Shown here: one piece after another, positions 42,182 through 51,164 of the stretch
Layout of the letters: each line of letters begins with the position of its first letter
Position numbering within the stretch: position 1 is the first letter of the stretch
DNA from: Mortierella sp. BCC40632
Taxonomy: Eukaryota; Mortierellomycota; Mortierellomycetes; Mortierellales; Mortierellaceae
Reading direction: 5' to 3'
Assembly (NCBI GenBank): GCA_011634665.1
Contig: WAEK01000005.1
Location: forward strand, 2,365,001-2,429,000
DNA: 64,000 nucleotides
Position numbers and translations under genes: made by a program
The notes under the pieces: model-generated
Seen by the model: only the letters and a program-made list of their open reading frames with translations
What the model was told of the DNA's origin: nothing
Databases searched by the model: none

Positions 42182-42343
42182 TGTCACAGTATCGACCATC
42201 AGCACCCACCCCTTTAACCTTTGAGGTCATGTCCACTCCCACCCCTATAACTTAAAAGGTCCACCTCACTCACATGTATAAATAGTCCCTTCACCTACCA
42301 CCAATAAAGATCATCTTTTCCTGCCACTCCCTTCTTTGTTAGA
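42182..42343 (+). repeat. GyB 3' LTR
   Basis: TGTCACAGTATCG ... CTTTGTTAGA, 162 bp, nearly identical to the other GyB LTRs. It is followed directly by a 5'-clipped LtrS. Confidence 0.95.
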
Positions 42344-42831
42344 GTGTAGTAACTGACACTGGTCGCAGTAGCTACGATTTTAGCCCTTTCCAAGAGGTGG
42401 ACAACTTGGGGCTGCGGAGCCATCTGGTCTGTATGCCCCTCAATAGATAGTAGATGAATAAATACTTGAGCAGGCTCTTGTTTGCTCCTGGTCGTTTCTT
42501 CCTTTTGTTTTTGTTCCCTGTTGACTTTGAAAGTAAGATGCGTCCACCCTTCCCCTTTCTTTTGTAGAAGCTTGATTTAGCTTTGTGCTGCCTTCCGCTC
42601 GTTTCATGCCATTGAAGAGCTCCTGGCGACCCGTTGGTAGCATGGCGCTCTTGATGTAAGACTCTTCTCGTTTCGTCCCCCCCCCCCTTTCATTCTTTCC
42701 TTCCTGGCTGTTGTTCCCACCTGAGCAATCCTATGACTCTCATTCAATGGCCCTCCACCAGATGACCGTCCCTTTGCCTTCCTCTCCTTTGAGCATCCCC
42801 GTGGGTCTTTGGAGCAAGGAGCTACAGCACA
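42344..42831 (+). repeat. LtrS, lacking its first four bases
   Basis: It begins GTGTAGTAACTG directly at the GyB LTR end and runs to CTACAGCACA. The right flank is GCGA, again CG-centred. Confidence 0.9.
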
Positions 42832-42909
42832 GCGACTCGCTTGATAGGGATGCCCCTGTTGAAGAAATTAGGCACTGGCTCCTCTCCCAAATCCCAATGC
42901 ATCTGATAT
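42832..42909. other. Unassigned spacer
   Basis: 78 bases (GCGACTCGCTTGATAGGG ... CATCTGATA) between LtrS and MITE h2; origin unknown. Confidence 0.4.
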
Positions 42910-43244
42910 AGTTTTCTTCAACTCAATTCACCAACTCACGGACTCAACTCAACTCATGAGTTGTGTTGAGTTCAAACTTTCTCCCAACTCGTGTAACATG
43001 AGTTGAGTTGAGTCGAAGCTTTTTTCGACTCATGAACTCATGAGTTGAGTTGAGTTGAAATGAGTTGGAGTGAGTCGACTCGCTTTCAGGGCGTAGATGC
43101 CCTGAGTTGAGATGAGTTCAACTTTTCAACTCATGAGTTGAGTTGAGTCGAGTTAAGTTCAAACTTTTCGACTCATGAGTTGAGGTGAGTTCAGATTTTT
43201 CCCAACTCATGTGTGCAAGAGTTGAGTTGAGTCGGACCTCCAAC
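42910..43244. mobile_element. MITE h2 copy, right end missing
   Basis: It starts TAGTTTTCTTCAACTC (tip with one change), is made of TGAGTTGAGT/ACTCAACTCA repeats with the CTTTCAGGGCGTAGATGCCCTGAG core also present at about 57023, and breaks at GGACCTCCAAC. A matching right end (CTCAACTCGACTCATGGGAAACACTA) lies at 44148-44177, but the outer flanks do not match. Confidence 0.75.
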
Positions 43245-44147
43245 CTGATGCCTTGTAGAAATCACAAACAGGCCGCTGGGGAAATAGGATCAAATGGGTC
43301 TACGGTCAGTCTATCTTCTACAAATCTACATTCCACTCTCATAACGACGAAGGGAGAATACGTACAGAAATGGGAATGACAATGTCCTAGAGCAATCTCA
43401 GGAGAACAAGAACCAAAGTGGGAAGAAAACCGATCGTGCTGAGGAAAATTATGCTAAGTCCAAAGTAGGCAAATTTACACTGTGTGAATAAGGCAAAAAA
43501 TGAGATTCAGACAAAAGAGTTGGTGTCGTGCCAGAGTCCAAAGACAAAGACCAACCTTTTGTCGATATATCTCGTTTTCACAGGAATTTTCCAGAAGAAC
43601 AACAATGGGACAGGACCGAAGAAAGTGATCAAGATGCTATTCTGAAAGGATGGGGATGGCACAAATGGGTTCGAGTCAATCAAGCTGGCACTGGTAGCTG
43701 TCCACACGAGGAATAAACAGCTCGATCAAGAAAGAAAATAAAAGAAAAAGAAAGGGAAAGAAAGGATGGGATAGCAATGGCCAGAAGCCATGCGGATGTC
43801 TCTTGATCCTCCTCGTGCGAGTCTTGGCTTCTTGATACCACGATCGTTGAAGTATTCTTGCAATGGTCCAAGGAGGGGAGAAGGTCGATAAACGTCGTGT
43901 TGCAGACGGGTCGCCAGGAGCACTTCGATGGCATGGAACGAGCGGTCGGCAGCGCAAAGTCCATATGACTTAGGGTGGATGTCGCATGTCTGTCGTTGGG
44001 TAAGGGTCGCTCAACAAGGGGAGGGAGTAACTTACTCTTCAAAGACGGCAGGCAGATGAAATACAAAGAAGGGGCATCCCCGAGCAAGGAAGCTTGCTCG
44101 GTGTCTTTTATTTCACTATCTTCCGATATCGTAGTTGCTACATGACA
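43245..44147 (-). repeat. GyF-type LTR (minus) and adjoining unassigned sequence
   Basis: From 44147 leftward the minus strand reads TGTCATGTAGCAACTACGATATCGG and matches the GyF LTR at 12388 down to about 43677. Beyond that, 43245-43676 has no match elsewhere in the window. The piece could be one LTR of about 900 bp ending ...GGCATCA. The boundary is uncertain. Confidence 0.55.
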
Positions 44148-44177
44148 CCGACTCAACTCGACTCATGGGAAACACTA
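44148..44177. mobile_element. MITE h2 right-end fragment
   Basis: CGACTCAACTCGACTCATGGGAAACACTA equals the right tip of the complete h2 at 57185-57212. Confidence 0.8.
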
Positions 44178-44185
44178 GGCTAAGT

Positions 44186-44519
44186 AAGGGTGTCGCACCA
44201 CAAGCCTTCATGCTCGACAAGGATCCTGCTATGGGTGCTGCTTGCGCTACAATCCTACTCGAAATAAGAGTTGTGAACTGTGTGTGGCATGCGCAGAAGA
44301 ACACTCTGCAGTAGTTACGAACGGCTTTAGGATCTTACTGGGACCTCTTCAAGACACTATTTCATACTTCTTCGACCTCCCTGGTAGCTGGCGAGTTCGA
44401 AGAGCAATGGCTGATGCTTTGTAGGCGGTTTAAAGACAAGAGCGATATTATCTCTAAATAGTGTTTCTCCAAATATCTTGCCCGCCTGTATGAAGACCGT
44501 ACCCAATGGGCATGGCCGT
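44186..44519 (+). pseudogene. MULE/FAR1-type transposase fragment
   Basis: One reading frame with two stop codons shows the Mutator-like pattern: FMLDKDPAMGAA (the DxDxAMxxA block around the second catalytic Asp), VVNCVWHAQKN (the C-x-WH block), EFEEQWLMLCRRF, and KYLARLYEDRTQWAW (the Y-LYxxRxxW block before the SWIM region). Stops are TAG after NTLQ and TAG after DIISK. It is clipped on the left by a MITE h2 end and on the right by LtrS (flank CCGT). Only this piece of a MULE is present. Because of the stops it is easily missed by ORF finding. Confidence 0.75.
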
Positions 44520-44745
44520 TGTGCTGTAGCTCCTTGCTCCAAAGACACACGGGGGATGCTCAAAGGAGAGGAAGTAGTGTTTCTCAAAAAAAGCCCGAGC
44601 CAAAAAAACTAGTCCCACACAATGTAAAATTTCTCGGTGAAAGCTCACCCGACTCGGCTCGAAAATTTACATTGTGTGGGACTGACTTTTTTGGCTCGGG
44701 CTTTTTTTGAGAAACACTAAGAGGAAGGCAAAGGGACGGTCATCT
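44520..44745 (-). repeat. LtrS fragment carrying MITE h4
   Basis: Minus-strand LtrS from its tip (TGTGCTGTAGC at 44520) to AGATGACCGT. It is interrupted by MITE h4 at 44575-44719 and cut at 44745 by the GyD LTR. Confidence 0.85.
44575..44719. mobile_element. hAT-like foldback MITE h4 (145 bp)
   Basis: Nearly perfect inverted halves of about 58 bp (TAGTGTTTCTCAAAAAAAGC ...) are flanked by the 8 bp duplication AGAGGAAG (44567-44574, 44720-44727). The undisturbed target CAAAGGAGAGGAAGGCAAAGG is present in every other LtrS copy. Confidence 0.93.
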
Positions 44746-45003
44746 TGTAACAAGGCAAGAGGAATAGGGAAGGAGAAGAACAAGGACAGGGACTAGGACC
44801 AAGGCTAGGGACAAGAGGTGAGTTACTAACTGTTGTTTATTGAAGGTGGAAAAGAGGAAAATAAATACTATGGCTATTCTAACGCGAACCAGTTGCTCCT
44901 ACTGACAAGTCGGGCCAACTGGGAAGGCATGTTCTGCCACCATGGCAAGACCCTTGTTCTTTGGAATACAAAGAGTTGTCGATGACAAGGATACTCTTTG
45001 ACA
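44746..45003 (-). repeat. GyD 3' LTR, subfamily 2
   Basis: Minus strand TGTCAAAGAGTATCC ... CTTGTTACA. The U3 half is unlike the 2806 copy; the R/U5 half is conserved. Confidence 0.85.
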
Positions 45004-45012
45004 CTCCTCCTC

Positions 45013-45354
45013 TTAAAAGAGGTCGGGATCTTTGAGAGTCTCACGGTAATCTTGAAGGACTTCTTGTGCGTTTTCAAGGTCTTCTAGTGTTTGCCATGTC
45101 CTGTCTTTGACGGGGAAGCCAACCCATTTGACCAGAAACTTGATTGTGCCATCCTTTGTCTTTTTGTGCTTAATGATCTTTTCGACTTCATATGGTTGTT
45201 CATAGCACTCGTCGCTGTCGTCCAAGAGAGGTTCTTCGTCAGGTCTTAACTCCTCGTTATCAGCAAACTCGTCGTTTCTACGGGCGGCAGCCCTGAGCTT
45301 GGAGACATGGAAGACAGGATGCAAGCGACTTCTAGGAGGTAACTGTAACTTGTA
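45013..45354 (-). CDS. GyD pol C-terminus (chromodomain), cut by TcM
   Basis: An open frame from the TcM end at 45354 (TA, then CAAGTTACAG) to the stop near 45015. It has HPVFHVSKLRAAARR and a chromodomain (YEVEKIIKHKKTKDG ... FLVKWVGFPVKDRTWQ). It lines up with 2457-2796 but differs at many sites. The upstream half expected at this junction is found in the opposite orientation at 49783-51164, next to the other TcM copy. Confidence 0.85.
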   Translation of the reverse strand, partial: YKLQLPPRSRLHPVFHVSKLRAAARRNDEFADNEELRPDEEPLLDDSDECYEQPYEVEKIIKHKKTKDGTIKFLVKWVGFPVKDRTWQTLEDLENAQEVLQDYRETLKDPDLF

Positions 45355-46984
45355 CAGTTGGCGCCAAAATGGTTTCAATGTTTTCAGAAATTTCGCTTTT
45401 TCTAATTTTCTCGTTTATTCTTTCTTTCTCTTTCATATTCAATTCTAATAGAAAGGAAAGTCTTATCAATGGTGGACCCGAGAAATAAGAAAGCGGGCCT
45501 TTATCACTTCACATGAGCGAGCTATGCCGCCTCCAATGTTGTCGTCTCATAGAAACCATTTTGCCACTAGTCCGGGAAAATTCTTCAATACCTCGTATTC
45601 CCCCCTTTCGCTTTCAACACGGCCTCTACTCTTCGTGGCATCGACTCATAGAGCTTGTCAATCATATCCTGTGGTATCAGCTCCCCATTCCTCCAGCACC
45701 ATATCCCACAATTCATGAACACTCGTAGGCCGCTTCTCTCGTTGACCAATCTGAACCTTCAGCTTGTCCCAAACATGCTCGATTGGATTTAAATCTGCTG
45801 ATTGTGCAGGCCATCGAAGAACCTCAATATCCTGATCCTCCAGGTACTTGGTTGTTGCTTTGGCTTTGTGTTTGGGGTCGTTGTCGTGCTGAAAAATGAA
45901 GTCATTTTTTCCGAGATCATAATACTCGAGACTTTCTTTCAATGTTGTGTCGAGAATATTGATGTAATCCTCCTTTTTCATAGTTCCTTCATAGATCTGA
46001 CAGCCATAGCCAAGTCCCTTGGACGTCATACAGCCCCAGAACATCAAGGATCCACCTCCATGCTTGACAGTAGGTTGAAGATGAAATGGTTGAACCGGAT
46101 CGCCTGGCTTAGCCCAGTAATATTGTATCCCGTCCGAGTTCCAGATGTTTATCTTTGTTTCATCTGAGAATACCACTCGCTTCCAGTCATCGATGGTCCA
46201 ATTTTTATGACCTCTTGCCCACTCCAACCGCGCTTGCTTTGTGTCGCTTACTAAGGAAAGGCTTTTTTGACTTTTTTCTTCGCTTGAAAGCCGATCTCCC
46301 TGAGGTTGCGAAGGACTGATCTGTACGAGATAACTGTCCCTTCACCATTGAGGCTCTTGTGGACCTGCTTGCCAGTCTTCAACATGCCGGAAAGTAACTT
46401 TCTGTTGAGATCATTCTTGGAGCGAGCCGAGAGAATTCTTGGTCTTCCTGTTGGTTGCCTTTGTAGAGTAGGTAAATGCTTGGTTCGGATCCTTGAAACA
46501 GAAGCAGGGCTGACTGATAATCGTCTAGCGACATTCTTGACGGAGTAGCCTGCTTTTAGCTGGCTTATGATAGAGTTTTTGAGTGTCTTCTTTCGTTTTT
46601 TTCATGATGGAGGAATATCGACCATTTTCGAGCGATTGCACCCGTATTTTATATCAAACTTGTCAAGATCTATTCATCTTCTTTTAATCTCTCTGACTGA
46701 CTGTAGATATAAGACAAACGATTGTGAAAAAAGAGATGAAATAGCAATAAATATAAATGGCGTGCCCAAGTGGCGAAATGGTTCCAATATCTAGCTTCAA
46801 CAATTTACCTCATAGCACGCCTTTCTGACAACATATTGAAAATCTGTTTACACTGTCGTGAACAAGGCATTCTGGGTATTGTTTTCAATCTAAGCAACAA
46901 GGTGCATTTACATATTCTCGATGGGTAGAAAATTGCTAAAATATGAAAATTTGAGAATTATTGAAACCATTTTGGCGCCCACTG
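45355..46984 (-). mobile_element. Tc1-type transposon TcM, copy 1 (1630 bp)
   Basis: Terminal inverted repeats of about 25 bp (CAGT.GGCGCCAAAATGGTTTCAAT) are flanked by TA at 45353-45354 and 46985-46986. The left flank is GyD, the right flank LtrS: two different targets, so this copy has recombined since insertion. Confidence 0.95.
45585..46612 (-). pseudogene. TcM transposase, copy 1 (DD34E)
   Basis: In order: a first HTH (SIISQLKAGYSVKNVARRLS), the GRPRILS hook, and a second HTH region (SYRSVLRNLREIGFQAK). The catalytic triad is in VVFSDETKINIW, FIFQHDNDPKHKAK and NPIEHVWDKLK, with 34 residues between the second Asp and the Glu, as in Tc1 proper. The last domain reads ELWDMVLEEWG; a one-base shift near 45690 then leads to a premature stop instead of the tail KLYESMPRRVEAVLK seen in copy 2. 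The N-terminal ATG near 46602 is out of frame with the HTH, and further shifts occur near 46250. It is close to functional in outline but broken. Confidence 0.88.
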
Positions 46985-47240
46985 TAGCTTTGTGCTGCCT
47001 TCCGCTCGTTTCATGCCATTGAAGAGCTCCTGGCGACCCGTTGGTAGCATGGCGCTTTTGATGTAAGACTCTTCTCGTTTCGTCCCCCCCCCTTCATTCT
47101 TTCCTTCCTTCCTGGCTGTTGTTCCCACCTGAGCAATCCTATGACTCTCATTCATTGGCCCTCGACCAGATGACCATCCCTTTGCCTTCCTCTCCTTTGA
47201 GCATCCCCCGTGTGTCTTTGGAGCAAGGAGCTACAGCACA
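46985..47240 (+). repeat. LtrS 3' half
   Basis: It begins at the TcM target TA (TAGCTTTGTGCTGCC) and ends CTACAGCACA. The left half of this LtrS is not at the other side of TcM. Confidence 0.88.
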
Positions 47241-48119
47241 CGCTTCTTTGGTGGAGAACCTGGGCAGTCATTCTGATTGTTGATACTGTGCCTCGAATGT
47301 TGAGTGCATTTTTTATTTTCCTTTCCCTTTTTTTCTCACGACCAGTTGTACCATGTGGATATTATCAAACCTCCGTTCCTGAGGGGGTTCCCCTTGTTCT
47401 TTTATTCCTTCTTCTCCTCCATCTGTTTCCATTCATTGAATATGGCACCACATTTTTTCTTCTTTATTCTTCATCTTGGAGACACTGATTATTGCAGAGC
47501 GTGAGAAAATTGTTCCCATACTTTTTTTCCCACGCAGCTATCTATTTTTACCCACTTCCTTGAACTTTATATCGTGCCATTCTGTGATCGGTGGCTCTCC
47601 ATGTTTCGGGCTCACTTCGTTCGGAGAGTGCAAGGTTTTCCAGGGTCCCTGTTACCCAGGCCAAGGACCCAAGCCTAGGACCCAGGCCAAGTTCTACTTC
47701 GAGGTACCCTGTCCAGTCCCTGTTCAAGTTACCCAGGCCATGCCCAGTCTAAGTTCCCAGACCAAGTACCCAGGCCAGGTAGCCAGCCTAAGATCCAATG
47801 TCTGGATGTCTATGTCTGTCCACGTTCGATTGATTCCACAAGGCCCTAGCCAGATACACTGCTTAGTTCAGGAGAAGACTCTCTGACAATCCTGAACAGT
47901 GAGCATTCGATATCAGGCATCGCTTGTCCTTTGGGATCCCGGACAAGTCCCAACTTTGTTGTTCTCATTCGTTCAAGTCGACAGGTTTATGGGGCAAATG
48001 CCGGTGATAGGGCTTGGGGATCTAGCTCACGACCCCGACTCGCTTGGCTGCTGGCCACATGACCTGCGTTGCGCTTTTGGCGCCTTTTGGTCATGTGGGA
48101 GGGCACTGGGATCAAACGG
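47241..48119. other. Unassigned LTR-element interior with CCCAGGCCA repeats
   Basis: No protein family was recognised. A loose tandem of (A)CCCAGGCCAAG/AGG occurs at about 47655-47790. The right end, GAGGGCACTGGGATCAAACGG, equals the sequence before the GyF 3' LTR at 12388, so this is probably the 3' interior of a GyF relative whose LTR is LtrS. Confidence 0.45.
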
Positions 48120-48613
48120 TGTCGTGTAGTAACTGACACTGGTCGCAGTAGCTACGATTTTAGCCCTTTCCAAGAGGTGGACAACTTGGGGCTGCGGAGC
48201 CATCTGGTCTGCATGCCCCTCAATAGATAGTAGATGAATAAATACTTGAGCAGGCTCTTGTTTGCTCCTGGTCGTTTCTTCCTTTTGTTTTTGTTCCCTG
48301 TTGACTTTGAAAGTGAGATGCGTCCACCCTTCCCCTTTCTTTTGTAGAAGCTTGATTTAGCTTTGTGCTGCCTTCCGCTCGTTTCATGCCATTGAAGAGC
48401 TCCTGGCGACCCGTTGGTAGCATGGCGCTTTTGATGTAAGACTCTTCTCGTTTCGTCCCCCCTTTCATTCTTTTTCCTTCCTTCCTGGCTGTTGTTCCCA
48501 CCTGAGCAATCCTATGACTCTCATTCATTGGCCCTCGACCAGATGACCGTCCCTTTGCCTTCCTCTCCTTTGAGCATCCCCCGTGTATCTTTGGAGCAAG
48601 GATCTACAGCACA
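48120..48613 (+). repeat. LtrS, complete
   Basis: TGTCGTGTAG ... CTACAGCACA, 494 bp. ACGG occurs on both sides (48116-48119, 48614-48617). The left flank resembles a polypurine-type 3' end, so this may be a 3' LTR rather than a solo LTR. Confidence 0.9.
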
Positions 48614-49047
48614 ACGGTCATCTGGTCGAGGGCCAATGAATGAGAGTCATAGGATTGCTCAGGTGGGAACAACAGCCAGGAAGGAAGGAAAAAATGAAAG
48701 AGGGGGGGGGACGAAACGAGAAGAGTCTAACATCAGAAGCGCCATGCTACCAACGGGTCGCCAGGAGCTCTTCAATGGCATGAAACGAGCGGAAGGCAGC
48801 ACAAAGCTAAATCAAGCTTCTACAAAAGAAAGGAGAAGGGTGGACGCATCTTACTTTCAAAGTCAACAGGGAACAAAAACAAAAGGAAGAAACGACCAGG
48901 AGCAAACAAGAGCCTGCTCAAGTATTTATTCATCTACGATCTATTGAGGGGCATGCAGACCAGATGGCTCCGCAGCCCCAAGTTGTCCACCTCTTGGAAA
49001 GGGCTAAAATCGTAACTACTGCGACCAGTGTCAGTTACTACACGACA
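48614..49047 (-). repeat. LtrS, 3' truncated, head-on to the previous copy
   Basis: It begins ACGGTCATCTGGTCG and ends at the tip CTACACGACA; the flank is GCGC. Together with 48120-48613 it forms a large inverted repeat of almost 1 kb. Confidence 0.9.
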
Positions 49048-49545
49048 GCGCCTTGAGCTCCTCGAAAGCGCACTGCTCCGCGAGCGCCCAGATGAACTTG
49101 GCATCCTTTTTGAGCAAGCTGGTCAAAGGGGTGGCAATTTTGGAATAGTTCTCGACAAAACGGCGGTAGAAGTTGGCAAGGCCCAGAAAGATCTGGATAT
49201 CATGTGCTGACTGGGGAGTCTTCCAATCGCGGATGGCGGCGACTTTGCTAGGGTCCATGGAGATACCTTCGGGGCTAATCACAAAACCCAGGAAGGCGAC
49301 GGAAGTACAATCGAACTCGCATTTTTCCAGTTTCAAACTCAATTGTGCTTCTCTCAATTTTTCAAGAACTTTTCTTACGTGTTCGTCGTGCATGTCGGGG
49401 TCTTCGGAGAATACCAAGATATCGTCGAGATACACAACGACAAACACATCAAGATATTCGCGCAGGACATCGTTGACAAAGGCCTGGAAGGTTCCGGGGG
49501 CGTTCATGAGGCCGAACGGCATGACTTGGTACTCGAAGTGGCCGT
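49048..49545 (-). pseudogene. GyD reverse transcriptase fragment
   Basis: A single open stretch of about 165 codons: GHFEYQVMPFGLMNAPGTF, the catalytic [14 protein letters not shown] near 49420-49460, the thumb region (FDCTSVAFLGFVISPEGISM) and the connection (IFLGLANFYRRFVENYSKIA, LKKDAKFIW). It is bounded on both sides by minus-strand LtrS pieces (flanks GCGC and CCGT). The next GyD segment, RNase H onward, is on the opposite strand at 49783, and about 60 or more residues between them are missing. Confidence 0.88.
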
Positions 49546-49782
49546 TGTGCTGTAGATCCTTGCTCCAAAGACACACGGGGGATGCTCAAAGGAGAGGAAG
49601 GCAAAGGGACGGTCATCTGGTCGAGGGCCAATGAATGAGAGTCATAGGATTGCTCAGGTGGGAACAACAGCCAGGAAGGAAGGAAAGAATGAAAGGGGGG
49701 GGAGGACGAAACGAGAAGAGTCTTACATCAGAAGCGCCATGCTACCAACGGGTCGCCAGGAGCTCTTCAATGGCATGAAACG
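49546..49782 (-). repeat. LtrS fragment (3' part)
   Basis: From the tip TGTGCTGTAG to GGCATGAAACG, where GyD resumes in the opposite orientation. Confidence 0.88.
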
Positions 49783-51164
49783 TTCACCGTCATCACTGAT
49801 CACGAGTCACTAAAATATCTGGATACAAAAAACACTCTCAGTCCTAGACAGATCCGTTGGATGGAAAAATTGGCAGAATACAAGTTCGTAGTAAAATACA
49901 GGAAAGGACCACTTAACATTGTGCCTGATGCTCTGTCCAGAAGACCTGACTATCAAGTCGCCGCAAGTGTCGAATCAGGTCCGGTCGTCGGAGAAACAAT
50001 TCTCGCCGCTTGCCGAGGAGCCTACGAGGAGGATGAAGATTTTGGAGAATGGATGAGACGGATTAGAGGACTGCAAGGAAAAAATAACCCATATGAGTTC
50101 ACGATCCGGGATGAACTCCTCTACCTCAAGAAGGGTATGCGGCTCTGCGTACCAAATGTGCCAGAAGAGAAATCCATGATCATGAAGGAGCTCCATGACT
50201 CGGCATTGTCAGGCCACCTTGGCGTCGACAAGACGTATGTTCGATTGTCAGAAGCCTATTATTGGCCAGGAATGTGGAAATCGGTACAGAACTTTGTCAA
50301 CTCTTGTCACGAATGTAGACTCAGTAAGCACCGGACAACAAAGGAGCTAAGATTATTGCAACCTTTACCGATTCCAGAATAGCCTTGGACACACATAGCC
50401 ATGGATCTTGTGACACACCTACCGAAGACAAAAGCGGGACACGACGCAATAGTTGTATTCGTAGACAGGTTTAGCAAAGCTGCCGTATTCGCTGCCACCA
50501 AGACAAGTTGCACCGCCAAGGACGTGGCTGATATCTTCTTTCAGCAAGTGTTCCGGCACTATGGGGTCCCCAAGTCGATCGTATCAAACCGCGACACCAG
50601 GTTCACAAGCATGTTCTGGAGGAGCCTGTTTGAGCATTTAGGAACCAGCCTCGACATGTCGACAGCGAGACATCAACAGACGAATGGACAAGCAGAGCGA
50701 ACGATTCAATCACTAGAGCAGTACCTGCGATTGTACACGAATGAGGCTCGCAACGATTGGGATGAATTCCTCATCCATGCCGAATCCGCGCACAACTCAG
50801 CAAAGTCGTCCGCGACTGGACTTTGCCCCTTCGAAGTGATGTATGGACACGTACCGTTGACACCGGCGACACTCCTGACAGAAAAGACTCCTGTGGTCAA
50901 ACAACCTAAAGTGTAGGAAGAGATGGAGAAACATCAGGCGAGATTCCGAGTTGTATATGATGCTATCCAAGACAGTCACAAAAAGTATGCTGACCAGTAT
51001 GATGCTCACAAGCGCGAGGCCAATTTTGAAATAGACGACCTTGTCTATATCGACGCGACGGACATAAAAACCGCCACTGAGAATGCGACAAAAAAGGTCA
51101 ACAAGCTGAGAAAACCCTTCCTAGGACCATACAAGATCATAGCTCAACCGAGTCCATTGAACTA
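49783..51164 (+). pseudogene. GyD RNase H end and integrase, cut by TcM
   Basis: It starts in RNase H (FTVITDHESLKYL), then DALSRRPDYQ, the integrase finger (SGHLGVDKTYVRL ... CHECRLSKH) and the DDE core: AMDLVTHLPKT near 50400, SNRDTRFTSMFW near 50585 and NGQAERTIQS near 50685. The second catalytic Asp, normally S-D-R-D, is Asn here (AAC), which would abolish integration. A TAG at about 50380 interrupts PIPE*PWTHIAMD, and a TAG near 50915 interrupts the tail. It ends at GAACTA (51159-51164), the TA target of TcM copy 2; the next expected bases CAAGTT... are at 45352 on the other strand. Confidence 0.88.

Larger units (their letters stand above)
29271..42343 (+). mobile_element. Complete GyB, copy 2, carrying three nested insertions
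   Basis: The 5' LTR is 29271-29433 and the 3' LTR 42182-42343. Gag and pol are interrupted by GyA (30674-36226), LtrS (37588-38050) and a Helitron (38303-39767). Removing these with their duplications leaves about 5.58 kb, matching the 5.63 kb minus-strand GyB. It inserted into GyC. The 5' LTR begins TTTCACAG instead of TGTCACAG, a change of the terminal dinucleotide. Confidence 0.93.

Noticed and set aside
44575..44719. Strong hairpin as a terminator or structured RNA
   Set aside because: It is bounded by an 8 bp duplication and absent from other LtrS copies, so it is a MITE.
48120..49047. Large inverted repeat as a single palindromic element
   Set aside because: The arms are two LtrS copies of different length meeting head-on, explained by independent insertions or recombination.
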